Of a DNA stretch of 40,194 nucleotides, positions 1 through 7,859 are shown piece after piece. Position numbers and translations under genes: made by a program. The DNA is from a virus. Below the pieces are notes generated by a model. It was not told the origin of the DNA. It was given only the letters and a program-made list of their open reading frames with translations, and searched no databases. Every line of letters begins with the position of its first letter. Position 1 is the first letter of the stretch. The stretch lies in the IMG/VR virus record IMGVR_UViG_3300050821_001425, positions 1 through 40,194 of that record. One strand, 5' to 3'.

Positions 1-54
1 AGATTTGGGACGCTGATGCGGCTCTCGGTAAGGACGTGAATAACTTCAGTCTTC
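1..54. repeat. Left copy of the 54-bp terminal direct repeat
   Basis: Bases 1-54 are identical to 40141-40194. One open reading frame crosses the join without interruption, so the window is a circular molecule cut at an arbitrary place inside a gene. A repeat this short inside a coding region is what an assembler leaves on a circular contig. It is not evidence for a biological terminal repeat. Confidence 0.9.
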
Positions 55-773
55 AGGCGCCCTCCCAGACGCACCCAAACGAGCTAGGGAGCGCTCTGAT
101 GGCCGATCAGGGGATCATCGCGCTTAACAAGCTAGTGCCGGTAGGTGGCAAGGGCTGGTCGGTTTGCATGTATCCAGCCGCGAACTCGAGGAGCGGCATC
201 CGGCTCGGTTTTAACTCGCCGAACTGGTATCATACCCCGTTCGCACGCATCTCGGCGGCCACTTATGCCAGCGTTGCCGGGGATATGTTCGCGGTGCCGT
301 TCCAGATCACGGAGAGCATTACCCGGTTCGACCAGGTCGGGCTCGAATGCACCAACGCGCCGACTACCGGGACGACGGTCAGAGTGGGCATCTATTACAA
401 CAACGGCGAAGTTCCTCAGAAGGATTATCCGGGCCAGTTGTTTCATGAAATCGCAGCGGGGATCGCTGCCGGCACGACTGCGGGGCTGAAGACCGGTGCG
501 ATTTCTGAAGAAATGGATCCTGGGCTCTGGTGGCTCGTTGTCCTGATCAACGTGGCGCCCGCAACCGCAGCCATCTGGCGGCAGATCGACGGGCCCGTAC
601 CGGCAATGCCATCGCTGGCGTCGACGGGCTTGCCGATTTCCGGCGTACTCGGTCCGGTGGGGTGGAAACTGACGGGCCAGCCGAATGCGACATTGGCGAA
701 GGTGTTTCCGACCGGCGCGACGCTAGTGCCATCCGCTCCGTTCATTGCGGTCAGGACGGCGGTTCCGAACTAA
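1..773 (+). CDS. SGNH/GDSL-type hydrolase, C-terminal part (continues from 40194)
   Basis: This is the 3-prime part of the gene that begins at 38670; the frame enters at base 3 and ends with TAA at 771-773. The His-Pro-Asn of GDSL block V is encoded near bases 72-80 (His about residue 515 of the joined protein). The three-before-His position, usually Asp, is Ser here. After the catalytic domain come about 220 residues rich in beta-prone sequence, which may be a carbohydrate-binding or jelly-roll domain. A GTG at 36 could be mistaken for a start, but the frame is open far upstream across the circle join. See the 38670 entry for the function. Confidence 0.85.
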   Translation, partial: IWDADAALGKDVNNFSLQAPSQTHPNELGSALMADQGIIALNKLVPVGGKGWSVCMYPAANSRSGIRLGFNSPNWYHTPFARISAATYASVAGDMFAVPFQITESITRFDQVGLECTNAPTTGTTVRVGIYYNNGEVPQKDYPGQLFHEIAAGIAAGTTAGLKTGAISEEMDPGLWWLVVLINVAPATAAIWRQIDGPVPAMPSLASTGLPISGVLGPVGWKLTGQPNATLAKVFPTGATLVPSAPFIAVRTAVPN

Positions 774-1547
774 ATGGCCCTCAAGTCGATCTTTGACCCG
801 TCCTATGCAGCGACAGGTTGGTTTGATCCGACACTAAAGCCTGAAGGATGGTTTGATCAGCAATTCGTTAATGCCGGCGTTGCGGGAATTAACGCGGATT
901 TCTCGGCAACAGAGGCCAACGAGACTTTATCCTCTACCGTCGCGATAGCTATCGCTGCAGTACTATCGGCGACGGAGGCCAATGACAGCGTATCGGCGGC
1001 CGCCGTTGTCGCGATATCGGCCAGCTTAACGGCAACTGAAGCCAACGATACGCTGTCGGCGGCTGCAACCTTAGCCATTGCCGCAAGCCTAACTGTCACG
1101 GAAGGAGGTGACAGCCTATCTGCAACGGATGCGCTGCTGATAGCGGCATCCAGCGCCGTTACAGAGGCGAATAGCACGCTTCTGGCGAGTGCGACCGACA
1201 GCGTTTCGCTGAATGCCGATTTCAGCGTCATTGAAGAAGACAGTGCGCTAAGCAGCGGAAGTAGTCTCGGATCTGTTACGATTGCCGGCGGTGGTGGGAG
1301 GCGCAAGAAGACCCGTTGGAAATGGCATAAGAAAAAGATCGAGGAGGAGGAGGAGGAATTTGCGGAGTTCATCGAGGCTGTAAAGCCAATTGAACTGCCG
1401 AAGCCTCCGGTCATTTACTATCAGCCTATGTTCGAGATGTTTGATCAAAGACGCACGGCACCCGCGGTACGATCGATCATCGCTAAAGCCAATGCGAAGC
1501 GACAGGATAAAGATGACGAGGAAGCGCTTTTGTTGTTGCTGGATTAG
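774..1547 (+). CDS. Repeat-containing phage structural protein, unknown function
   Basis: 257 aa, starting on the ATG directly after the upstream TAA. The N-terminus has short aromatic WFD motifs (GWFDPTL, GWFDQQF). Residues about 40-160 are five to six imperfect repeats of roughly 23 residues, each with a core like TEANDTLSA followed by an Ala-rich stretch. A Gly-Gly-Gly hinge leads into a highly charged section (RRKKTRWKWHKKK then a run of Glu), and the C-terminus is acidic with a Leu run. I do not recognise a named family. Lying between the hydrolase and the scaffold gene, it is probably a virion or morphogenesis protein. The repeats suggest an extended beta structure. Confidence 0.75.
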   Translation: MALKSIFDPSYAATGWFDPTLKPEGWFDQQFVNAGVAGINADFSATEANETLSSTVAIAIAAVLSATEANDSVSAAAVVAISASLTATEANDTLSAAATLAIAASLTVTEGGDSLSATDALLIAASSAVTEANSTLLASATDSVSLNADFSVIEEDSALSSGSSLGSVTIAGGGGRRKKTRWKWHKKKIEEEEEEFAEFIEAVKPIELPKPPVIYYQPMFEMFDQRRTAPAVRSIIAKANAKRQDKDDEEALLLLLD

Positions 1548-1640
1548 AAATCGCACGAACCGGCGAAATAGGTTCAAAAGACTACCCCGCACGCCTGAGC
1601 GACATCAGGCAACACGTAGCGCCACGATATAGCGCATAGG

Positions 1641-2465
1641 ATGATCATGACCACGGAGCCAACCGAACCGACCGAAGACGAACTGTTCATCGAAGCTATT
1701 GGTGATGAACCGGATACTTTCCCTGAAACGGAAGTCGTTGAAGATCCTGTCGAACAAGTCGAGACTGTAAAAGCTGAGGAGCCCGTCAAAGCCGAAGGCG
1801 ACAAGCCAACGGTGGATGACAATGCTCCGCAAGTTCCGTCCTGGCGAGTTCGGGAGATCAACGAGGAAAAACGCGCTCTCGCCGAGCGTCTGATTGCTCT
1901 TGAGACCGAAAGGAACCAATGGCAGGCGGAACGGCAGCGGCTCGCCGAGCAGGAAAAGACCAAGACCGAAGCACCGGCGAGGCCTGACCCTCTGCTTGAT
2001 CCCGAAGGCTACACCAAGGCCATTCGGGATGAAATCCGCGAGGAACTTCTCAACGAGCGTCGGGAAAATAGTCTGGCTCAAGCTCACCGGACCTACAAAG
2101 GGGAATTCGAGGAGGCTTACGCGGCTGCACAGAAGCATATCGATCCTGTTCTTAAGGCTCGCATGCAGCAGTCCCGTGACCCCGGCGAAACCCTGATGGA
2201 ATGGCACCGGGAGATGAAGACCCGGGCGGAAGTCGGCTCCGATCTGACGGCGTACAAGGCAAAACTGCGTGAGGAAGCTCTGAAAGACCCGGAGTTTCGG
2301 AAACAGGCGATGGAAGCCTGGCGCACGGATGCCCGACCGATATCAAGCAATGGTCGTCCCCGTATCGATCTTAGTCCCTCACTCAGCGGCGTAAGCCGTT
2401 CGGTTCCGAAAACCGGAGATTCAGACATCTCCGACGAACAACTATTCAAAGAGATCACCGGCTAA
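1641..2465 (+). CDS. Probable capsid scaffolding protein
   Basis: 274 aa. The first 65 residues are strongly acidic and Pro/Glu-rich, residues about 70-115 are a charged coiled coil (EEKRALAERLIALETERNQW), and the rest is helical and charged, with DPLLDPEGYTKAIRDE in the middle. This composition, the lack of enzymatic motifs and the position directly before the coat gene are typical of P22-like scaffolds, which bind coat through a basic C-terminal region and leave the procapsid. The family is assigned from position and composition, not from a conserved motif. A strong terminator follows it, so scaffold and coat levels may be set separately. Confidence 0.75.
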   Translation: MIMTTEPTEPTEDELFIEAIGDEPDTFPETEVVEDPVEQVETVKAEEPVKAEGDKPTVDDNAPQVPSWRVREINEEKRALAERLIALETERNQWQAERQRLAEQEKTKTEAPARPDPLLDPEGYTKAIRDEIREELLNERRENSLAQAHRTYKGEFEEAYAAAQKHIDPVLKARMQQSRDPGETLMEWHREMKTRAEVGSDLTAYKAKLREEALKDPEFRKQAMEAWRTDARPISSNGRPRIDLSPSLSGVSRSVPKTGDSDISDEQLFKEITG

Positions 2466-2489
2466 CACCGATAATATCCTGATGACAGA

Positions 2490-2512
2490 CCCGCCATTTT
2501 GGCGGGTTTTTT
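2490..2512 (+). terminator. Rho-independent terminator between scaffold and coat genes
   Basis: CCCGCC-ATTTT-GGCGGG is a perfect 6-bp G/C stem with a 5-base loop, followed by six T. It lies 25 bp after the scaffold stop and 42 bp before the coat start. Because coat must be made in large amounts, it probably works as a partial terminator, or a coat promoter lies in 2513-2550. I see no convincing -35/-10 pair there. Confidence 0.85.
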
Positions 2513-2553
2513 ATTGGGCGGTGAGAGCCATCAACATTTAGGAGCTTTGGCCA

Positions 2554-3750
2554 ATGGCCCTCACTTTCAATCACGTCAATAACGAAGTCATCAAATTCCG
2601 CAAGAATGCGGCGCTTGACTTCCTCCGCAAGTCCCGGTTCGACCCTTTCATGGGGGCCGATTCCACTTCGGTTATCGTCCGCATGAACGACCTCGCGGGC
2701 GACGGCAAGGAAATCAACATTCCCCTCGTCACCCAGCTTCAGGGCTCGGGCGTCGGCGCCGGAACCTTGAGAGGCAACGAAGAAGTTCTCGACAGCTACG
2801 GCTTCCCGATCTGGGCGGACTGGGCTCGTAACGCGGTTGCGAACAACCGGGCGGTGAACAAGGAAAGTTCCTTCTCGATCCGCTCCACGGCGCGTTCCCT
2901 GCTTTCAGGCTGGTCGCGGCGTATCGTTCGTGACGACATCGTGGATGCATTGCTGTCTATTCCGACAGCCGCGGTCCAGGCTGGTCGCCTGACGGCAACG
3001 GGCGGCGGCAACCGGGTCAATGGCGTCAAGTTCTCCGCGGCATCGACGGCGCAGAAGAATGCTTGGGTCACGGCAAACGCCGATCGCGTGGTGTTCGGTT
3101 CGCTCATTTCGAACTATTCGACTACCATGGCAACGGCTCTTGCCAATGTCGGCACCGCAACCGGTAAGATGTCGGCAGCGGTCGGATCGCTGATGAAGAA
3201 TGTGGCCCAGCAGACCGGTGTCAGTGCCGCCAACCCAGGCATCTACAACGGCCTGCCGAAGATCAATCCATTCCAGATGAAAAGCACCGATCAGGAATGG
3301 TACGTGTGCTTCCTCGGCTCAAGGGCCATGCGGGATCTCAAGGTCGATCCGACCATGTATCAGGCCAACCGTGACGCAAGGGAACGGGAAGGCGCAGATC
3401 CGACCAAGACCAATCCGCTTTTTCATGGCGGCGGCCTGATCTATGATGGCGTGATCTATCTGGAAATTCCGGAAATCACCCAGCGTCTGCTGCTAGCCGG
3501 CGTCGGCACGGCCGGTATCGCGGTCGAACCGCTGTTCCTGTGCGGTCAGGGAGCACTTGCCTACGCAATGGGCCAGATGCCCCGCCCGACCCAGTTGGAA
3601 GACGGCGACTACGACTTCATCACCGGCATGGGCATCGAAGCTCAGTACGGCGTTGGAAAGATCGCCAAGATTTCCATCAACGATTCCAGCAACGCGCTCG
3701 TTGACTGGGGCATGGTGACAGGCTTCGTTGCCGGCGTCGCGAACGCTTAA
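2554..3750 (+). CDS. Major capsid protein, DUF4043/N4-gp56-like
   Basis: 398 aa. The N-terminal section, with residues like IPLVTQLQGSGVGAGTLRGNEE at about 53-74 followed by WADWARNAV, matches the conserved N-terminal arrangement of the phage capsid family DUF4043 (N4 gp56 type). These are HK97-fold coats of podoviruses. The length is normal for the group. AGGAG lies upstream of the ATG at a workable distance. It follows the scaffold gene and precedes two small beta-rich proteins, as expected in a head module. Confidence 0.88.
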   Translation: MALTFNHVNNEVIKFRKNAALDFLRKSRFDPFMGADSTSVIVRMNDLAGDGKEINIPLVTQLQGSGVGAGTLRGNEEVLDSYGFPIWADWARNAVANNRAVNKESSFSIRSTARSLLSGWSRRIVRDDIVDALLSIPTAAVQAGRLTATGGGNRVNGVKFSAASTAQKNAWVTANADRVVFGSLISNYSTTMATALANVGTATGKMSAAVGSLMKNVAQQTGVSAANPGIYNGLPKINPFQMKSTDQEWYVCFLGSRAMRDLKVDPTMYQANRDAREREGADPTKTNPLFHGGGLIYDGVIYLEIPEITQRLLLAGVGTAGIAVEPLFLCGQGALAYAMGQMPRPTQLEDGDYDFITGMGIEAQYGVGKIAKISINDSSNALVDWGMVTGFVAGVANA

Positions 3751-3772
3751 CCCGAACTGAAGGAAAAAACAT

Positions 3773-4192
3773 ATGACTTATCGTAGAGACTGGGGCCAAC
3801 CGCAGGCTGGCCCGGAGGGATTTTTTGGCACCAGCAAGACCTTTGGTCGCGTCGTCAATATTTCGGTGGCTGACAACGTCACCGCAAATACTGTCGGAGC
3901 GTTCAAGGTTCCGGCTGGCTTCACTGTCACTGGTATCATCGCGGTTGCAGGTACCTTGGACAGCGGTGCGGCGATGACGTTCAGCGTTGGCGATGCCGCA
4001 AGCGGTGTTCGTTATCTGAGCGCATCAACGATCGGGCGCACACCGGGAGGTTCAACCCAGACGCTGGCAGCGACTGGGCTTCTGTTCCTCAATGTGACGG
4101 ACACTGAAATCCTCGTCACCATCACCGTGCAGGCTGCCACAGCGGTAGCTGGCACGATCGCCCTTTATCTCCAGGGCTACATCGCTCAGTGA
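3773..4192 (+). CDS. Small head-associated protein, possible capsid decoration
   Basis: 139 aa with a good AAGGA site before the ATG. The sequence is Gly/Ala/Thr/Val-rich and predicted all-beta (VPAGFTVTGIIAVAGTLDSG), with no enzymatic motif. The location immediately after the coat gene and the composition fit a capsid cement or decoration protein. The family is not recognised, so the role is inferred from position. Confidence 0.7.
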   Translation: MTYRRDWGQPQAGPEGFFGTSKTFGRVVNISVADNVTANTVGAFKVPAGFTVTGIIAVAGTLDSGAAMTFSVGDAASGVRYLSASTIGRTPGGSTQTLAATGLLFLNVTDTEILVTITVQAATAVAGTIALYLQGYIAQ

Positions 4193-4201
4193 GGAAGTGG
4201 A

Positions 4202-4522
4202 ATGTCTCAGGTAAAACTATCGCTTGATGCCGTTAGTTCAGATACTGCCGGCGAAGTGTTAGCGTTAAATTCTCCCAGCGCTGATTTTTCTATGCAGATC
4301 AGCTTTTCGGGAACAATTACCATAAGTGGATTCGTGGTTTATCTCGAAGCCTCTTTGGACGGTGTAAGCTTTTTTCACGCTGGCTCTATTTCTGGACAAA
4401 CCAGTGGAGTCGGCGTGGTTTTGAATACAAGCGACGCGCTTGCACTGTTTATCCGTGCGAACGCTGTTGGTCTTAGCGGCGGCGGGACCGTTACGGCATA
4501 TATCGCCGTCGCTGCTAAATAA
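4202..4522 (+). CDS. Small beta-rich virion protein, unknown
   Basis: 106 aa, starting 9 bp after the previous stop with GGAAGTGG before the ATG. It is almost uncharged and beta-rich, with a central ISGFVVYLEASLDGVSFF section resembling the strands of discoidin- or fibre-like domains. It sits between the candidate decoration protein and a protein with an AT-hook-like motif. Probably structural; no family assigned. Confidence 0.65.
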   Translation: MSQVKLSLDAVSSDTAGEVLALNSPSADFSMQISFSGTITISGFVVYLEASLDGVSFFHAGSISGQTSGVGVVLNTSDALALFIRANAVGLSGGGTVTAYIAVAAK

Positions 4523-4546
4523 CAACCAAACATTTGGAGAACTGAC

Positions 4547-5011
4547 ATGCGAAAAGCAACTGCAACCTACCGAGCGCCATTCGGCGATAGCAAAGTCGTC
4601 GAAATGGGAGGAGTTACCTTCTTCGATGGAAAGCCCGTCGATCTCAACTCTTACGAACACGCGGTGCTGATTTCCAATCTGGAGCAAAATCAGTATTTCG
4701 ATGTGGAGATCGGCAAGGAAGACAACGAACCCGCTACGTCGGCAAAGAAACGCGGCCGACCTTCCAATGCGGACAAGGCTATGGCCAAGGAAGCGGCGGA
4801 CAAGGCCGATGCGGACGCCAAGGCAGCAGCGGAAAAGGCCAAGGAAGCCAAGGCCGATCTGGACGCCATCAACAAGCTAGATGACGAGCCCAAGCCTGTG
4901 CTCAAACCCGAACCGGTGACCGCACAAGCGAGCGCATTGCCACAGCAGACCGGCGTCCAAGCAAATCCGTTGCCGCCGCAGACCGGCGTCAACGCGCTTA
5001 ATCCGGCCTGA
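4547..5011 (+). CDS. Head-module protein with AT-hook-like motif and Ala/Lys coiled coil
   Basis: 154 aa. Residues 1-60 form a compact N-terminal domain. KKRGRPSN follows at about 67-74, matching the AT-hook core (R/K-G-R-P) that binds the minor groove of A/T-rich DNA. An Ala/Lys/Asp-rich helix comes next (about 75-112), then a Pro/Gln tail carrying two near-identical QTGV segments. The stop overlaps the next ATG (TGATG). The motif is visible; DNA binding is inference. It could help order packaged DNA or be a coincidental basic linker. Confidence 0.7.
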   Translation: MRKATATYRAPFGDSKVVEMGGVTFFDGKPVDLNSYEHAVLISNLEQNQYFDVEIGKEDNEPATSAKKRGRPSNADKAMAKEAADKADADAKAAAEKAKEAKADLDAINKLDDEPKPVLKPEPVTAQASALPQQTGVQANPLPPQTGVNALNPA

Positions 5012-5349
5012 TGACCAAGACCCGAATTGAGATCCAGTTCAAGGCGCTCGCCATCCTCACGGGTGGCGATGTCGGGTCCAGTCCATCGGCCGAAGATGCA
5101 ACGGTGCTTGACGGTTATATCGACGCTCAAGTGGCCGAACTGAACGCAGATGGCACGATATATATCTCTGATCCCGATGAGCTTGAGGACGAGCTTTTTA
5201 TCACGTTCTGCAAGCTTGTCGCCAATGCGGCGGCGGATGAATTCGCGCAAGTCTCGGATGAGAACAAGGGGCAACTACTTCGGAATCGATTGCGAGTGAT
5301 TGCTCGTCCGACGCCTGGATATGGTCCGCAGATCACGGAATATTTCTAA
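5011..5349 (+). CDS. Head closure / packaged-DNA stabilisation protein, gp4-like
   Basis: 112 aa. The first half is helical and acidic (DATVLDGYIDAQVAELNADG), the middle has LFITFCKLVANAAADEF, and the C-terminus PGYGPQITEYF is characteristic of small head-completion proteins that plug the portal. It lies immediately upstream of the gp10-like gene, the same order as P22 genes 4 and 10, though it is shorter than P22 gp4 (166 aa). Called from context and general sequence character. Confidence 0.72.
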   Translation: MTKTRIEIQFKALAILTGGDVGSSPSAEDATVLDGYIDAQVAELNADGTIYISDPDELEDELFITFCKLVANAAADEFAQVSDENKGQLLRNRLRVIARPTPGYGPQITEYF

Positions 5350-6786
5350 GTGCCTCCAATTCCGTTCCCGCTCAGTTCATCGCCGGGGGCAACACCGCAA
5401 GAGGGTGCAGGCCGGCTGATCAACTGCTATGCGGAACCATTGGGCCAGGATATCGAGTTCACCAAGAAACTTGCACCTCCTCGGGTAGTCTGGCGTAAAT
5501 CGCCAGGTCTTTCCTTGTTCGGTGCATCCGGTCAAACCATCTTCCGTGGCCAGATCCTAGTTGGAAATACGCTCTATGCGGCGTGGTCCGGTAAGGCATC
5601 AAAATTCACATCAGGCGGCGTTGAAACGCTCCTGACCGGGACGCTGAACGGAACCGAGAAAGTATTTTGGGCGCAGAACAACAAGACAACACCGGATGTG
5701 GTTGCGGTAGCTCCGCAAACAGGGGCATTCTCGGTTTCGTCAACGACGGTCATCAATTTTGCTGATCCTAATATCGGCGTTCCGAACAGCGTCGGTTTTC
5801 TGGATGGGTATTTCATCTTCACCTATGGAGATGGCACGATCCAGGCATCGGGCTTGAATGCCGTCACGATTGCCACGACGGACAAGACGAAAGAACAGGC
5901 AAAGGCCGGTGGACTTACCAGAGGCGTGGCTTTCAACGGGCAATACTACGTCTGGGGACCAAATTTCGGTGCCGTTTATAACGATACGGCGAACCCGACA
6001 GGATTTCCGTTTACACGCTCCTATGTACTTCAGCGAGGTTTGCTTGGGCCTTACGCGGTTGCCGGCCATGAAGATGGTTTCGGATCTGCGCTGATCTGGG
6101 TAGCGGATGATAGTTCCGTCGTGCAGGCAAACGGCACGCCTAACCCTTTGAAGATTTCGCCACCGGATCTCGATCGTTTGATTGCGGCGGTCTCCGACAA
6201 GACGACCTTGGAAGCTTCCGTTTACATTGCGCAGGGACACCCGAAATGGGTTATCTCTGGACCGACATTCACTTGGGAATTTGATCTTGGTTCGCAGAAA
6301 TGGAATGAACGGTCGAGTTACCTCGCCAGTCGGTGGCGCGCTGCATTTGGTGGATGCTTTGCTTTCGGCAAGTGGCTGACCGGGGATACCAAGGGCGGTC
6401 GCATTCTATTTGTCGATCAGACCAATTTCACGGAGTTCAATGATCCTCTCGTGATGCAGCTAGATAGCGGGCCGGTTTCGGGTTTTCCGGCAAGAACGAA
6501 AGTCGGAAAGGCTGATTTCAATTTCATCACGGGCGTCGGGATTGCGACAGGTCCTGATCCGATCGCGACCGATCCGCAAGTCGGTATTTCGTGGTCAGAT
6601 GATGGCGGATTGACCTACGGAAATGAGTTCTTTCGCTCGCTAGGACGGCAGCAGATGGATTCACGGATTATGATGACGCGAACCGGAATGACGAGTCCGC
6701 ACGGTCGTCGTTGGCGGCTTAGGATATCTTCTCCAGTATACGGCGGTTTTCTCGGTGGCAATCAAGACATGAAGTTGATGCGCTGA
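5350..6786 (+). CDS. Packaged DNA stabilisation protein, P22 gp10-like tail hub
   Basis: 478 aa with a GTG start immediately after the previous TAA; P22 gp10 is 472 aa. The opening (FPLSSSPGATPQEGAGRLINCYAE) is the conserved N-terminus of the family, in which the protein closes the portal channel and joins head to tail. Repeated beta segments such as NGTEKVFWAQNN and GYFIFTYGDGTIQAS fit a propeller-like hub. Its stop overlaps the next ATG (TGATG). Confidence 0.88.
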   Translation: MPPIPFPLSSSPGATPQEGAGRLINCYAEPLGQDIEFTKKLAPPRVVWRKSPGLSLFGASGQTIFRGQILVGNTLYAAWSGKASKFTSGGVETLLTGTLNGTEKVFWAQNNKTTPDVVAVAPQTGAFSVSSTTVINFADPNIGVPNSVGFLDGYFIFTYGDGTIQASGLNAVTIATTDKTKEQAKAGGLTRGVAFNGQYYVWGPNFGAVYNDTANPTGFPFTRSYVLQRGLLGPYAVAGHEDGFGSALIWVADDSSVVQANGTPNPLKISPPDLDRLIAAVSDKTTLEASVYIAQGHPKWVISGPTFTWEFDLGSQKWNERSSYLASRWRAAFGGCFAFGKWLTGDTKGGRILFVDQTNFTEFNDPLVMQLDSGPVSGFPARTKVGKADFNFITGVGIATGPDPIATDPQVGISWSDDGGLTYGNEFFRSLGRQQMDSRIMMTRTGMTSPHGRRWRLRISSPVYGGFLGGNQDMKLMR

Positions 6787-6977
6787 TGGCAAAACCATTC
6801 CCTGGAAAAGACGTTCCCGTGATCGATCCGGCCACCGGCACAATGAACCAGATTTGGTACGACTATTTCCAGCAGCATCAGAAGCTCGTTCAGCTTCCCG
6901 ATGTGACGACAGTAGCGCCGACGAATAATCAGGTTCTCGTCTTCAAAACAGCAACCGGTCTCTGGACGCCAGTTTAA
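6786..6977 (+). CDS. Short conserved-type protein between tail hub and ejection genes
   Basis: 63 aa, ATG overlapping the stop of the hub gene. It contains GTMNQIWYDYFQQHQKL, then a Val/Thr-rich C-terminus that ends VFKTATGLWTPV. Short proteins with the IWYDYFQ-type motif are common in podovirus structural modules, and the C-terminal fragment resembles the start of fibre/spike attachment domains. It ends in the same reading frame in which the next gene is written, which matters for the unusual start of that gene. Confidence 0.65.
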   Translation: MAKPFPGKDVPVIDPATGTMNQIWYDYFQQHQKLVQLPDVTTVAPTNNQVLVFKTATGLWTPV

Positions 6978-6980
6978 CAG

Positions 6981-6992
6981 GAGGCTGTCATC
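6981..6992 (+). promoter_or_regulatory. Ribosome binding site that selects an ATC start codon
   Basis: AGGAGG is present at 6979-6984, followed by five bases and ATC at 6990. The in-frame TAA at 6975 rules out a start further upstream, and there is no ATG, GTG or TTG in frame until 7209. The Shine-Dalgarno quality and spacing are what make ATC the best start. Confidence 0.6.
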
Positions 6993-7859
6993 GGACTCTT
7001 TTCACTATTCTCAAACGACGATGCCGAGCAAGCCGCGGCGCAGCGTAATCAGGGCCTCCAGCAGGGCTATGATGCGCTATCGTCAACTTACGGACTGGGA
7101 CGAGGTGCGCTGTCAAATGCCTCTGCTACGGGGCAAAACGCTCTTGCTGCGGGCTATAACCAGGGCAGTTCGGCAATCAACAGCACATATGGGCAGGGCC
7201 GAGAGGCGTTGACTGCTGGATATGGTGGTGCGCAAAACGCCTATCAAAACTTGCTCAATTCCAGCATAGGCGGCGCGAACGCTTATGGAGATGCAAGCGG
7301 AGCCAACGGGGCGGCTGGTCTTCAGCGGGCAACGCAGAATTTTCAGTCAAGCCCGCAATATGGAGCCTACGGTTTTGCGCTCGATCAGGGATTGCAAGGT
7401 CTCAACAGAACTCATGCGGCGGCCGGCAACCTGAGCAGTGGCAACGCCGATGCCGATTCGATGAAATACGCAAGCGGGCTCGCCGGCCAGCAATACGCCA
7501 ATTATCTGCAAGGTCTGAACCCATATCTTGGACAGCAGGCCGGTGCAACGGCTGGTCTTGCAAACGCCTACACGGGATTGGGGACAGGTCTCAATGCCTC
7601 CTACGACGCTCAAGGCAATGCGATCAATGCCAATAATGTTGGTTTGGGAACTGCATCAAACCAGAATTCCATGCTTACCGGTGTCGGACTGAACAATTCC
7701 TATCAGGGTCAGGGCAACGCGGCAAATGCCAACTATACGGGCCAGGGAGCCTCTAATGCTGCGGCAACGATGAACAACTATAACATCGGAGCCAATCAAC
7801 TGAGTGCTCTCACAGGGCTCGCCAAGGGCGCCGGCAACCTGTTCGGGATGTTCACCTGA
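6990..7859 (+). CDS. Putative internal/ejection protein (gp7-position), ATC start
   Basis: 289 aa if started at ATC 6990, giving M-G-L-F-S-L-F-S, a typical amphipathic beginning for podovirus ejection proteins. The rest is a series of Ala/Gly/Asn/Gln repeats (QNALAAGYNQGSSAINSTYG and similar), with a helical centre carrying NRTHAAAGNLSSGNADADS. If translation began only at the first ATG-type codon (7209), 73 well-formed residues of the same low-complexity type would be lost. The gene overlaps the next one by TGATG. Ejection proteins of this kind leave the capsid ahead of the DNA. The role comes from position before two larger proteins, as with P22 gp7/gp20/gp16. Confidence 0.7.
   Translation: MGLFSLFSNDDAEQAAAQRNQGLQQGYDALSSTYGLGRGALSNASATGQNALAAGYNQGSSAINSTYGQGREALTAGYGGAQNAYQNLLNSSIGGANAYGDASGANGAAGLQRATQNFQSSPQYGAYGFALDQGLQGLNRTHAAAGNLSSGNADADSMKYASGLAGQQYANYLQGLNPYLGQQAGATAGLANAYTGLGTGLNASYDAQGNAINANNVGLGTASNQNSMLTGVGLNNSYQGQGNAANANYTGQGASNAAATMNNYNIGANQLSALTGLAKGAGNLFGMFT

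Noticed and set aside
857-1414. 185-codon antisense frame in the repeat protein
   Set aside because: Mirrors the 23-residue repeats of the sense gene; no ribosome site.
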